Of a stretch of 63,175 bases of DNA, positions 52,498-61,096 are shown piece by piece (the first letter of the stretch is position 1; each line of letters starts with the position of its first letter). Made by a program: the position numbers and the translations under genes. This stretch comes from an uncultured Lachnospiraceae bacterium (GTDB taxonomy: Bacteria > Bacillota > Clostridia > Lachnospirales > Lachnospiraceae): the NCBI GenBank assembly GCA_947630485.1, contig CANRHU010000009.1, positions 1-63,175 of the forward strand, in the 5' to 3' direction. The notes under the pieces were generated by a model. The model saw only the letters and a list, made by a program, of their open reading frames with translations, was not told the origin of the DNA and made no database searches.

Positions 52498-52526
52498 TTG
52501 CCGGATTTCTCTGAATCTGGTATGAT
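52498..52526 (+). promoter_or_regulatory. Promoter of the modE-mocA fusion gene
   Basis: TTGCCG (52498-52503), 17 bp, TATGAT (52521-52526), leading to ATG 52567 with AGGAGG 5 nt before it. Confidence 0.55.
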
Positions 52527-52566
52527 AATCTGAGACTCTAAAACAGACCGAGCGCAGGAGGCTGCC

Positions 52567-53535
52567 ATGTATCCCACTACCCGCGTTTTTCTAAAAGACG
52601 ATAGCGGCGACAAATTTTTCGGCGAGGGCCCATGCCGTCTTCTGGAGGGCGTTGAGCGCACCGGCTCCCTCCGCGCCGCCGCCCAGGAAATGCAGATGGC
52701 CTACAGCAAGGCCCTGCATCTCTTAAAGCATGCGGAGGAAACCCTGGGCTTTCCGCTGACGGAACGGACCATCGGCGGCAGGGGAGGCGGCGGCAGCCGT
52801 CTCACCCCGCAGGCGCGGGAATTTGTTGAAAAATATAAAGCCTACCGCGACGCCTGCTACCAGGCGAACCTGGAAATCTACCGAAAGGTTTTTCATGAAG
52901 AGGCGCAGGACGCGCCGGCACCCCCGCGCCCCCGGCTTGCCTGCGTCCTCATGGCATCCGGCCTGGGCCGGCGTTTCGGCGGCAACAAGCTTCTGGCTCC
53001 GTTTCACGGAGAACCGCTGATCTGCCGGATTTTAAGGGCCGGCGACTCGCCCCTGTTCTCCTGCCGTGTCGTCGTGACCAGGCATCCGGAGATTGCCGAA
53101 TTATGTGAAGAAATGGGAATTAAGACGGTTCTCCACTCGCTTCCGTATCGAAGCGATACCGTCCGGCTTGGAGTGGAGGCCGTCTGCGGCGGCCTCCCTG
53201 ACGACGTTCTCCCTGACGGCTGCATGTTCTGCGCCTGTGACCAGCCCCTGCTGTCCCGCGCGACGCTGGAACGGATGGCCGGCGCTTTTCTTTCGGAACC
53301 CCAATTCATCTACCGGCTCGCAGGAAAAGGCATACCGGGCAACCCGATCATTTTCCCGAAAGAACATTTTCCGGCGCTCCGAAGCCTTCCGCAGGACAAG
53401 GGCGGGGCCTTCGTGGCAAAGGCCTTCCCGCAGCAGGTGCGCCTGATCGAGGCGGCTTCTCCGATCGAACTCAAAGACGTCGATACCGCGGAAGATCTGG
53501 CCTTTCTGGAAAACCAAAGGCCGGTATCGCTTTGA
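52567..53535 (+). CDS. ModE-type DNA-binding domain fused to a MocA/MobA-like nucleotidyltransferase
   Basis: 322 residues. Residues about 15-100 are a LysR/ModE-like winged helix (LLEGVERTGSLRAAAQEMQMAYSKALHLL, then the Gly-rich wing). About 122-320 is a nucleotidyltransferase of the MocA/MobA type: CVLMASGLGRRFGGNKLLAPF (nucleotide loop), FCACDQPLLS (metal Asp) and GIPGNPIIFPKEHF. MocA-type enzymes attach CMP to molybdopterin for xanthine dehydrogenase-class enzymes, one of which is at the right edge. The HTH may sense molybdate or cofactor status (inference). Own promoter; convergent with the xanthine permease gene. Confidence 0.9.
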   Translation: MYPTTRVFLKDDSGDKFFGEGPCRLLEGVERTGSLRAAAQEMQMAYSKALHLLKHAEETLGFPLTERTIGGRGGGGSRLTPQAREFVEKYKAYRDACYQANLEIYRKVFHEEAQDAPAPPRPRLACVLMASGLGRRFGGNKLLAPFHGEPLICRILRAGDSPLFSCRVVVTRHPEIAELCEEMGIKTVLHSLPYRSDTVRLGVEAVCGGLPDDVLPDGCMFCACDQPLLSRATLERMAGAFLSEPQFIYRLAGKGIPGNPIIFPKEHFPALRSLPQDKGGAFVAKAFPQQVRLIEAASPIELKDVDTAEDLAFLENQRPVSL

Positions 53536-53579
53536 CGGAACGCACCGATATATCCTTCCGATTTTTTCCTGAATACAAA

Positions 53580-53621
53580 CAGGCGTGCCCGACCGGAATC
53601 TCCGGCACCGCGGCACGCCTG
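53580..53621. terminator. Bidirectional terminator
   Basis: CAGGCGTGCC (53580-53589) pairs with GGCACGCCTG (53612-53621), with an inner CCGGA/TCCGG stem. T-rich sequence follows on both strands. Located between the convergent modE-mocA and xanthine permease genes. Confidence 0.8.
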
Positions 53622-53673
53622 ATTATTTTCATGTGGACAGAACGCCAGCAGCGCTCTGCTCCCGCTGCGGCTC

Positions 53674-55092
53674 TTACGCCGCCTCCTGCTCCAGATCTTC
53701 CTTGGCCTTCGGAAGAAGAATGTTCAGGACAATCGCCACCATGGCCGCCGGCACGATACCGGAACCGCCGAAGATCAGCTGGATGTACTGGGGCGTATGG
53801 GACAGGATACCCGGGTTCGCGCCCATGCCGTAGCCGACGCCCAGCGCCACCGCCACGATGGACAGGCTTCTGGCCGTCAGGGGTTTCCTCGTGATCAGCT
53901 GAATACCGCTGAGTACGATAGAGGAGAACATCATCACGGCCGCGCCGCCCAGCACCGACTGGGGCATGATGGAAATGATCGCGCCCAGCTTCGGAACGAG
54001 ACCGCACAGAACCAGGAAAATGGCGCCGCAGGCCAGAGCCCCGCGGTTGACCACCTTGGTCATGGCTACCAGACCTACGTTCTGGCTGAAGGAGGTATTC
54101 GGCAGTACGCCGAACAGCGCCGCGATGGAGGAACCGATACCGTCGCAGATCACGCCGCCAGCCAGCTCGCTGTCCGTCGCCTCTCGGTCCATACCGCCGA
54201 CGATTACGCCGGAGATATCGCCCACCGTCTCCACCGCCGTCACGATGAACATGATCATGACAGGGAGAATCGCCCGCAGGTCAAATACCAGTTTCACCGG
54301 AAGGAGCTTCGGCAGCTCAATCCAGGCGGAGGTTCCTACCTGGCTCCAGTTTAACACCCAGGACTTGGTGTATTCCACGCCTTCCGCGTCGATCGCGGTA
54401 TGCGGAAGAACCAGACCCATGACCATCGCGGCTATGTATCCGGCCGCAATGCCCACCAGGATTGCGGAGGAGCTCAAAAACCCTTTCGTGCAGTGCTTCA
54501 CGACCAGGATCACCACCAGCACAAAGGTAGCCAGCAGGAGATTTTCCATAGAGCCGAAATCCTTGGCCGTATTGCCGCCGCCGAAGGAATTGATTCCGAC
54601 TGAGATCAGCGAAAGTCCGATGGACAGCACCACGGTGCCCGTGACGACCGGCGGAAAGAACTTGCGCAGGGGCTTTAAGAAAAAGCCCAGCACCCCCTCA
54701 AAGAGACCGCCCAAAAGGGATGCGCCCATCATCGCGCCGTAGGTCAGAATGCCGCTGCCCATGGAAGCGGCCACGCCGCTGAATACTCCGATAAATCCGG
54801 AGCTGGTGCCCATGATGATCGGAACCTTGCCGCCGATGGGTCCGATCGAGAACAGCTGGATCAGGGTTACGATTCCGGCCACCAGCATGGCGTTCTGCAG
54901 AAGCGCGACCCGCAGATCGGCGAATTCCGCGTTGCCTGCCAGTCCGCAGGCCCCGGTGATTACCAGAAGCGGCGTCAGGTTTCCGACGAACATGGCCAGC
55001 ACGTGCTGCAGACCCAGCGGGATCGCCTGGGACAGAGGCATCTTGCCCTCGAACTCAAATGCCTGTTCAGAAAGTCCGTTTTTGTTTTCCAT
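53674..55092 (-). CDS. Uracil/xanthine permease family (nucleobase:cation symporter-2)
   Basis: 472-residue polytopic membrane protein of the NCS2 family with about 12-14 spans. The signature NVGLVAMTKV is present (usually NxGxxxxT), as are the family start IPLGLQHVLAMFVGNLTPLL and MFIVTAVETVGDISGV. Neighbours (MocA-type gene, xanthine dehydrogenase at the edge) favour xanthine or urate over uracil. Ribosome site AAGGAG before ATG 55092. Monocistronic; terminator at 53580-53621. Confidence 0.93.
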   Translation of the reverse strand: MENKNGLSEQAFEFEGKMPLSQAIPLGLQHVLAMFVGNLTPLLVITGACGLAGNAEFADLRVALLQNAMLVAGIVTLIQLFSIGPIGGKVPIIMGTSSGFIGVFSGVAASMGSGILTYGAMMGASLLGGLFEGVLGFFLKPLRKFFPPVVTGTVVLSIGLSLISVGINSFGGGNTAKDFGSMENLLLATFVLVVILVVKHCTKGFLSSSAILVGIAAGYIAAMVMGLVLPHTAIDAEGVEYTKSWVLNWSQVGTSAWIELPKLLPVKLVFDLRAILPVMIMFIVTAVETVGDISGVIVGGMDREATDSELAGGVICDGIGSSIAALFGVLPNTSFSQNVGLVAMTKVVNRGALACGAIFLVLCGLVPKLGAIISIMPQSVLGGAAVMMFSSIVLSGIQLITRKPLTARSLSIVAVALGVGYGMGANPGILSHTPQYIQLIFGGSGIVPAAMVAIVLNILLPKAKEDLEQEAA

Positions 55093-55196
55093 TGTACGAT
55101 TCTCCTTGTCTTTTTATAGGGGGATTAAAAAAACAAACACGCACATTATAGAGGACTTTCTGAAATATATCAATCCCTAATTTACATTTTTTACAC

Positions 55197-55844
55197 TTAT
55201 ATCTCTTTATTCCGCAAAATACGAACCGAAATCCCAACCGACGCCAAATATGCCAGCACGCAGAGCAGCACGACCGCGGCGATCAGCAAAGCAGGCTGCC
55301 CAAGCACCGCGGCGAGTACCGGGCTGTCCGGATCAACGCGCGGAAGCAGAAGAAGCGTGAGAAGATAGCCCGTCACGGGAATAAACTGGAACATTTTCCC
55401 GCCCACCGTTCCGAATTTATAGTATCCCGGCACCTGAAACACCACATAAACGGTATAACCCAAAATTCCCATCACGGCGCTCGTGGCAATCTCCCAGACC
55501 TCCACCGTCTCGGCCAACGCCCTGAGCACAGCCATGTGAGAAATCAGCGAAAACACCAGCGCAAGAAACCCCATCAAACCGATCAGCAGATATCTGCCAA
55601 AGACCAGATGCCTTCTGGCAACCGGCAGAACGCCGTACAGCCGCTCCATGCCGTTCTTCTCCGAGACGGCAAAGGTATAGGACGAGATAATCCCAAGCAT
55701 ACACATGGCAAATGAAATCCCGCTCACAAGCGAACGGGCGACGCTCGTGTAAACAAGCGGCACCGCAATGCTAAAGCAGATAGTCTTCCAATACGGCCGC
55801 AGCAGAAAGAAATCAAGCCGCGCAGCTTTCAGCGTCTCATTCAT
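55197..55844 (-). CDS. ABC-2 type exporter permease
   Basis: 215 residues from ATG 55844 (GGAGG 9 nt upstream; an earlier ATG at 55871 lies inside the preceding gene). About six hydrophobic spans (ISFAMCMLGIISSYTFA; LIGLMGFLALVFSLIS; GILGYTVYVVFQVPGYYKFG; AALLIAAVVLLCVLAYLASVGIS approximated). The opening LKAARLDFFLLRPYWK is common to clostridial ABC-2 permeases encoded after YtrB-like ATPases. Third gene of the GntR-ATPase-permease operon. Substrate unknown. Confidence 0.83.
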   Translation of the reverse strand: MNETLKAARLDFFLLRPYWKTICFSIAVPLVYTSVARSLVSGISFAMCMLGIISSYTFAVSEKNGMERLYGVLPVARRHLVFGRYLLIGLMGFLALVFSLISHMAVLRALAETVEVWEIATSAVMGILGYTVYVVFQVPGYYKFGTVGGKMFQFIPVTGYLLTLLLLPRVDPDSPVLAAVLGQPALLIAAVVLLCVLAYLASVGISVRILRNKEI

Positions 55845-55867
55845 CGCAATCTTCCTCCTCCCAAGCT

Positions 55868-56767
55868 TCAAAAGGTTCCTGTCTTCGAAGTAAACACCAC
55901 AATCTCATCGATCGTGGCCGGTTCCACGGTCAAATCATCCGCGGCCGTTCCGCCTGCCATCCTGCCGCCCCGGCCTGTACGCCGGAGATTCTCCAGCTCC
56001 TCCGTCCTCATAAGCGCCTCGAACCCTGTCGGATGCGTCCGAAGACCGATCAGCCGCTTTCTGAGCTCCCCCGTCAGATCATTAAGCCCGCCCTTCACAA
56101 TCCGGAAGCTGTCCACAAACTCGTCCTTCCCGCCGGTGAAGAACAGACTGCCGCAGTTGATATACGTGATATAATCCGCCGCCCGCTCCAGATCGCCGGT
56201 GATATGGGTCGAAAACAGGACGCTGCGCTCCCCGTCCTCGATATACTCGGACAGAACGGTCAAAAGTTCGTCGCGCGACACCGGATCAAGACCGCTCGTC
56301 GGCTCGTCCAGGATCAAGAGCTTCGCACCATAGGAAAACGCGCAGGCCAGCATCAGCTTCATCTGCATCCCCCGGGAGAGATCCTTCACCTTCTTCGCGG
56401 GATCGATACCAAACCGCTTTAGAAGCTGATGGAACCGTTCCGCATTCCATTTCTTATAGAAGCCCGACACCGCCGTCTCCGTCTGAGCGACGGTCCAGTC
56501 CCCGCAGAAATAATTGGAATCGAAAACGACCGCCAGCTCCTCCTTCACCGCTTTCTCATCGGCAATATTGTCCATTCCCAGGATCTTTACAGCCCCGCCG
56601 TCGCGCCTGAGCATATTCAAAATCAGCTTGATCGTCGTCGTCTTGCCGGAGCCGTTGGGCCCGATGAGGCCCATGATATAGCCCTTCGGCAGCGTAAAGC
56701 TGACGTCCTTAAGCTGAAAACCCGGAAATGATTTCGACAGGTTCCTTACTTCCAACACGTTATCCAT
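55868..56767 (-). CDS. ABC transporter ATP-binding protein
   Basis: 299 residues from ATG 56767 (GGGAGGAG upstream). Walker A GPNGSGKTTTIK, signature LSRGMQMKLMLA, Walker B LLILDEPTSGLDP and the switch His in LFSTHITGD are all intact. The C-terminal part is extended with a Gly/Arg-rich stretch (GRGGRMAGG). Start overlaps the end of the GntR gene by 8 bp. With the permease at 55197-55844 it forms an exporter of the YtrB type, likely for a peptide or antibiotic-like compound. Confidence 0.93.
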   Translation of the reverse strand: MDNVLEVRNLSKSFPGFQLKDVSFTLPKGYIMGLIGPNGSGKTTTIKLILNMLRRDGGAVKILGMDNIADEKAVKEELAVVFDSNYFCGDWTVAQTETAVSGFYKKWNAERFHQLLKRFGIDPAKKVKDLSRGMQMKLMLACAFSYGAKLLILDEPTSGLDPVSRDELLTVLSEYIEDGERSVLFSTHITGDLERAADYITYINCGSLFFTGGKDEFVDSFRIVKGGLNDLTGELRKRLIGLRTHPTGFEALMRTEELENLRRTGRGGRMAGGTAADDLTVEPATIDEIVVFTSKTGTF

Positions 56768-57143
56768 CCGCGTTCTCCTCCCACAAAATGTCCAGAAGAT
56801 GGTGCAGCTCCTGCGCCGGCAGTTCCGCCATCCGCGCCGCCCTGACCGCCTCGGCAAGCCCCGCTTCCGCCTTGCAGATCAGCTGTTCCCGAATCAGCTC
56901 AGAGCCGCGCCCCATCACGAAACAGCCGCGCCCCTGAACATTTCTGACGAACCCCTCCTGCTCCAGCTCCGTGTATGCCCTCGTCACGGTCAGAACGCTG
57001 ATCTTTAAATCCTTAGCCAACGTCCGGAGCGACGGCAACGGCTCTTCTTCCTGGAGCTCGCCCGACAAAATCGCGGACTTTACCTGCTGCTTGATCTGTT
57101 CATAGATCGGCACTCCTGATACATTGGAAATGATCAGCTTCAC
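56760..57143 (-). CDS. GntR-family regulator, YtrA subfamily
   Basis: 127 residues; winged-helix domain only plus a short helical tail, as in YtrA. GTG 57143 is chosen (GGAGG 8 nt upstream) giving KLIISNVSGVPIYEQIKQQV after the initiator, the usual start. DNA-binding helix LKISVLTVTRAYTELEQEG. First gene of the exporter operon; the promoter region contains the direct repeat TGTTATAC-TGTTATAC (about 57183-57198) overlapping the -10, a likely self-control site. Confidence 0.92.
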   Translation of the reverse strand: MKLIISNVSGVPIYEQIKQQVKSAILSGELQEEEPLPSLRTLAKDLKISVLTVTRAYTELEQEGFVRNVQGRGCFVMGRGSELIREQLICKAEAGLAEAVRAARMAELPAQELHHLLDILWEENADG

Positions 57144-57188
57144 TCTTTGCACCTCCGCTGTTTTAACTGTTATTCTGACTTGTATAAC

Positions 57189-57217
57189 AGTATAACACTT
57201 ATGTAACGCGTTGTCAA
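57189..57217 (-). promoter_or_regulatory. Promoter of the GntR-ABC operon
   Basis: Minus strand: TTGACA (57217-57212), 17 bp, TATACT (57194-57189), overlapped by TGTTATAC repeats. Confidence 0.75.
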
Positions 57218-57318
57218 CTGTCTAAACCTGCAAAATACAATCTTTTCTTCTTCCGCACCTTCAAAAGCCTTTTCCCCGCGCTCCTGTCTGCCGGGCCGCT
57301 GCCGGAAGATCTGCTGAA

Positions 57319-59256
57319 TCAGCCCTCGGAACGCGCCGCGACGGTCTGAGCGGCAATGGTATATTTCTCCGCTCCGCCCGCGTAGTCGTGGGTAATGTCC
57401 GCAGCAAGCCTTCCGTTTTGGTCGTCCCACCGCAGAACCGTCAGCCGGTACTCGCCCTTCTCATAGCCGTATCCGTCTCCGTCGTCCTCATAAAGAATGT
57501 ATGCGCCGTCCGCGCCGGGATATATCCTGACACAGATCCGCCCGCTCTGCTCCTCCGTGGAAAGGGCGAAGTCCGCCTCCGGAATCACCGAGCCCGCCTT
57601 CACAAACACCGGAATGCGGCCGATCGGCGCCGGCGTGCAGATCCACTGTCCGCCCCCAAAATGTTCTCCTGTCTCGTAGTCGTACCATCCGCCCGGCGTC
57701 TTTGGCAGGTAAACCCGCCGCGACCGCTCCCTGTCGATCCGCTGCGAGCGCGGCAGATAATACATCGGCTCATGCACCGGGCAGACCATGAGGGACGGCC
57801 CGAACACATTGGCCTGTTCCGCGGGAATATGATCCGAAACGCATCGGACGTACTCGTCGTACGCCCTCGACGCCTCCGGGCGCTCCGGATGGTTCCACTC
57901 CGGTGTGATCGGCTCGCTGTTGTCGCACCACCACGCATCGACCCCATACCGGAAAAGTCCCTCCTTCATCTGTTTCCAGTACATCTCCCGCCCGGCCCCG
58001 GAGAGGGCGTTATAAATGTTCTGCCCCGGCAAAAACAGTCCCGCGTCCGCAAATTCGCTGTAATTTTCGCAGCCCGGGTCATTGTTTGCCCAGACAGAGA
58101 TCATAAAATGCGTATGCCGGCCGTGAAGCCGTTCCATCATGCCTGCCGGATCCGGGAAACGCTTCGCGTCGAAGGTTTTCCGTCCCCATTTTCCATCCTC
58201 CCAGGAGCACCAGTCCAAAACCACGCAGTCCAGCCCAATCCCTCTCTGGCGGTACCCGCCGGCCACATTTTCAATCTCCTCCTGGGTTTCATACCGTTCC
58301 TGGGACTGGATATACCCAAACGCCCACTTCGGCAGCAGCGCCGCGCTTCCGGTGAGATACCGGCAGCCGCGGATAACGCCTTCCATATCCCCTCCGTTTA
58401 TGAAATAGAAATCCAGCTCCGACACCGCCTCGGAGTAAATGTAAGCGGAGGATGCAGAGGCCGCGCCGCCCAAAGCTTCTCCCGCGCGCCGGCAGGATTC
58501 TCCGTCACTGAAAATAAGCGGGCTGTACGTATCCATCAAAATCCCGTAGCCCAAATTCGAAACCATCAGCGGAACAACGATTTTCCGGTTCGCCTGATGG
58601 AGATAGAGCGTCCTTCCCCGCAGATTCCCGTAACCTTCCTCATGCTGGCCGAAGCCGTATACCGCCTCGCCGCCCTGAAAACGGATGTGCAGCGCCGCGT
58701 GACAGCTATAACCGTCCTCGGCCCGCTCCGCCTCCCGGACCACCTCCTTTTCGCCGTCAGCGGTCTTCACACGCTCCGTTCTGGCCGACACCATCCGGTA
58801 TTTCGGGAATTTTTCAACAACCTTACTGTCCTTCTCCGTCTCGGCAAGAAGCAGCCGGCCGTTTTCGTCATACCACGAAAAAGAGCCCGTTTCCCTGACA
58901 ATCCACAGAACCGTTCTGCCGGTCGTCAGGACAATCTCATCCGGGCTCTCTGTATATTCCCATTCCGAACGCAGAAAATGCTCCTGCATACCTGCGCCAT
59001 ACGCGGGCGTCGGCACGATTCCGGGGCGGGGCATGTCAGAAAGCTCCTTTCCGCATGTAACCGACACCCGGATAATCCCCGGCGCCTTCGGCTCCAGAAC
59101 CGTCAGAAACAATTCCGACTCCAACAGCAGTCTCCCTCGCGCCGAACCGACAATACCTCCGGCGACGGCGGTTTCACAGCATTCAGCATACGAACAATCT
59201 CCTTTCTTCAATTCAATTCCATTCTGTTCCGTTCTATCCGATCCGGCGTATCGCAT
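57319..59256 (-). CDS. GH31-family protein lacking the acid/base segment
   Basis: 645 residues, GH31 by its N-terminal beta domain (VYGFGQHEEGYGNLRG), barrel start (LPKWAFGYIQSQERYETQEEI), GIGLDCVVLDWCSWEDGKWG and nucleophile Asp445 in VDAWWCDNSEP. In GH31 enzymes the acid/base Asp lies about 60-70 residues further (WSGD), then WT-DIGGF, and only after 200 or so residues the FGPSLLVAPV block. Here the gap from Asp445 to NVFGPSLMVCPV (Asn483) is 38 residues. The acid/base half of the barrel is therefore missing in frame, and activity is doubtful. The C-terminal sandwich (RRVYLPKTPGGWYDYETGEHF) is normal. Follows the second RlmD gene by 34 bp. Ribosome site GGGAGG. Confidence 0.85.
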   Translation of the reverse strand: MRYAGSDRTEQNGIELKKGDCSYAECCETAVAGGIVGSARGRLLLESELFLTVLEPKAPGIIRVSVTCGKELSDMPRPGIVPTPAYGAGMQEHFLRSEWEYTESPDEIVLTTGRTVLWIVRETGSFSWYDENGRLLLAETEKDSKVVEKFPKYRMVSARTERVKTADGEKEVVREAERAEDGYSCHAALHIRFQGGEAVYGFGQHEEGYGNLRGRTLYLHQANRKIVVPLMVSNLGYGILMDTYSPLIFSDGESCRRAGEALGGAASASSAYIYSEAVSELDFYFINGGDMEGVIRGCRYLTGSAALLPKWAFGYIQSQERYETQEEIENVAGGYRQRGIGLDCVVLDWCSWEDGKWGRKTFDAKRFPDPAGMMERLHGRHTHFMISVWANNDPGCENYSEFADAGLFLPGQNIYNALSGAGREMYWKQMKEGLFRYGVDAWWCDNSEPITPEWNHPERPEASRAYDEYVRCVSDHIPAEQANVFGPSLMVCPVHEPMYYLPRSQRIDRERSRRVYLPKTPGGWYDYETGEHFGGGQWICTPAPIGRIPVFVKAGSVIPEADFALSTEEQSGRICVRIYPGADGAYILYEDDGDGYGYEKGEYRLTVLRWDDQNGRLAADITHDYAGGAEKYTIAAQTVAARSEG

Positions 59257-59290
59257 CCGGTCTCATCCTCCCGCGGACGTCGGCGGGCAT

Positions 59291-60904
59291 TCATGGCTGG
59301 CGGCAAACGCATATGGTTTCTATGTTGGCTGTCGAAGGGAACATGTCCACGCAGCAGATCCGCTCCGGGACATATCCGTACCCCATCAGCTTCTCCAGAT
59401 CCCGCGCCAGGCTGGTGGGTTTGCAGCTGACATACACGATCCGCTTCGCCCGGATCCCGCCGCCGATACGGTCCAGTGCCTTCGGATGGATACCGTCCCT
59501 CGGCGGGTCAAGGATGATGATATCCGGAGATACGGCGGCGCGGCTGGCAAGGTTGTCTGCATCAGCGGCATCAGTACGGCAGGCAGGGTTGTCTGCGGCA
59601 GCGGCATCAGTACTGCCGGCAGGGTTACCTGCGCCACCGGCATCAGCGCGGCAGCCAAGGTTGTCTGCATCAGCGGCATCAGTACGGCAGGCAGGGTTAC
59701 CTGCGCCACCGGCACCGACGCTCCACGCAGCGAGCACCTTCACCACATCGCCCACAAGGAACTCACAGTTGCTCAGGCCGTTCTGCGCCGCATTCTGCCG
59801 GGCAGCGTCCACCGCCTCGGCCACAATCTCCACCCCGATGACCTTCTCTGCCACCGGGGCCAACATCTGCGCGATCGTACCGGTGCCGCTGTAGAGATCG
59901 AATACCACTTTGCCGCTCGTATCCCCCACATACTCGCGAACGGTATCATAGAGAATCTCCGCTCCCAGCGAATTCGTCTGAAAGAAGGAGAACGGGGATA
60001 TCCGAAAACGCAGTCCCAAAAGCTCCTCATAGAAATACTCATGACCGTAAAGCACCGTAGTTTCATCGCTTTGGACGACGTCCGCCAGACTATCGTTGCG
60101 GATATGCAGAATCCCGGCAAACCGGCCGTCAAGCGGCAGAGACAAGAGCACGGCGCGCCAGCCGGCGAGAAGCACAGCCTCGTCCGCCCCATCTATCGGC
60201 TGACCGTCCCCCATCTGCCCCGACGTCACAAGCGCAGCCAGGATCTCTCCGGTTTTCACCGCCCGGCGCACCAAAAGATGGCGCAGATAGCCGCTGTGCT
60301 GCAGCTTCCTGTAAAATGGAATTCCTTCTGCCGCAAAATATTCCCGCGTCGCCTTCAAAATCCGCGTGAAGTCCGGATGGACAATCCGGCATCCGTCCAC
60401 ATTGACCACATCATGAAAACTGCCGCGGCGGTGGAGTCCCAGCGCCAGCGGGCCTCCCTTTTCCTCGTCGCCAAACGAGAATTCCATTTTGTTCCGATAT
60501 TCCGCGGGAAGCGGACTGGGCTTCACGCCTTCAAAGATGCGGTCAAAGACAGCCTCTTCTGACGAGTTAAGCCCCTGCCGGTCAATAACCGGCCGCAAAA
60601 GCTCTCGCACCTGACGTTCTTTTATCTTTAGCTGCTCCTCGTAAGGAATACTCTGAAATGTACAGCCGCCGCAGATCCCGAAATGCGGGCAGCGATCCTC
60701 CTCGCTTTCCAGCGGCGACGGGGCCGTCACGCGAAGGAGCCGCCCTTCACAGCGGCCTCCACGCTTTTTGCTGACCACAAACTCCACCTCCTGGCCGGGC
60801 AGCGCATTCTTTACGACGGCCGTTTCACCGTCAATCTCAACGATACCTTTATTGGGAAATCCCATACGCCCGACCGTCCCGATATATCTCTCGCCTTTTT
60901 TCAT
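59291..60904 (-). CDS. rlmD: 23S rRNA (uracil-C5)-methyltransferase RlmD with TRAM domain
   Basis: 537 residues. TRAM domain (about 5-60, YIGTVGRMGFPNKGIVEID), Fe-S motif CPHFGICGGC, SAM motif DLYSGTGTIAQML, the block VGVEIVAEAVDAAR, DPPRDGIHPKAL and catalytic Cys in SCKPTSLARDL. An insertion of about 60 residues sits between the SAM-domain strand LVGDVVKVLAAW and IIILDPPRDG. It is made of 12-residue repeats of the form N-P-A-C-R-T-D-A-A-D-A-D, encoded by 36-bp DNA repeats at 59547-59722. All catalytic motifs are intact, so it should be active with the loop added at the surface. Confidence 0.94.
   Translation of the reverse strand: MKKGERYIGTVGRMGFPNKGIVEIDGETAVVKNALPGQEVEFVVSKKRGGRCEGRLLRVTAPSPLESEEDRCPHFGICGGCTFQSIPYEEQLKIKERQVRELLRPVIDRQGLNSSEEAVFDRIFEGVKPSPLPAEYRNKMEFSFGDEEKGGPLALGLHRRGSFHDVVNVDGCRIVHPDFTRILKATREYFAAEGIPFYRKLQHSGYLRHLLVRRAVKTGEILAALVTSGQMGDGQPIDGADEAVLLAGWRAVLLSLPLDGRFAGILHIRNDSLADVVQSDETTVLYGHEYFYEELLGLRFRISPFSFFQTNSLGAEILYDTVREYVGDTSGKVVFDLYSGTGTIAQMLAPVAEKVIGVEIVAEAVDAARQNAAQNGLSNCEFLVGDVVKVLAAWSVGAGGAGNPACRTDAADADNLGCRADAGGAGNPAGSTDAAAADNPACRTDAADADNLASRAAVSPDIIILDPPRDGIHPKALDRIGGGIRAKRIVYVSCKPTSLARDLEKLMGYGYVPERICCVDMFPSTANIETICVCRQP
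59547..59722. repeat. 36-bp tandem repeat inside the RlmD gene (about 4.8 copies)
   Basis: Units start at 59547, 59583, 59619, 59655 and 59691 and share GGTTGTCTGCATCAGCGGCA or close variants. 36 bp is 12 codons, so copy change keeps the frame. Confidence 0.9.
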
Positions 60905-60924
60905 AGTCTTTCAAACCCTCATTC

Positions 60925-60990
60925 ATCTATTTTCACAGCCTCGCAAATCCGTACCTCATCCATTTTCACAGCCTCGCAAATCCGTACTCC
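60925..60990. repeat. 33-bp direct repeat x 2
   Basis: ATTTTCACAGCCTCGCAAAT occurs at 60929 and 60962 within two 33-bp units, upstream of the second RlmD gene. Confidence 0.85.
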
Positions 60991-60991
60991 T

Positions 60992-61045
60992 CATTCTTTC
61001 CGCATGGAACGGCAAAAAGAACGGTACTGGCGCCCTGCTCGCATA
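60992..61045. repeat. Dispersed palindromic repeat, copy D (diverged)
   Basis: CATTCTTTCCGCATGGAA (60992-61009) matches 46000-46017 of copy C, followed by a degenerate unit with ACTGGCGCCCTG. Directly next to the terminator at 61047-61083. Confidence 0.5.
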
Positions 61046-61046
61046 G

Positions 61047-61083
61047 AAAAAAAGACGTGCCCCCGACTGTGTGAGGCACGCCC
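61047..61083 (-). terminator. Rho-independent terminator of the small membrane protein gene
   Basis: Minus strand GGCGTGCC pairs with GGCACGTC around a loop of about 12 nt and is followed by TTTTTTT. Confidence 0.85.
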
Positions 61084-61096
61084 TCTTCCTTTTTCC

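Noticed and set aside
57388..59430. Long open frame of 680 codons on the plus strand opposite the GH31 gene
   Set aside because: Antisense shadow of a GC-rich gene; composition (many Arg, His, Pro) and lack of any family motif or ribosome site argue against it.
59033..60562. 509-codon plus-strand frame opposite GH31 and RlmD
   Set aside because: Antisense to two well-supported genes; contains only translated repeat DNA and no domain.
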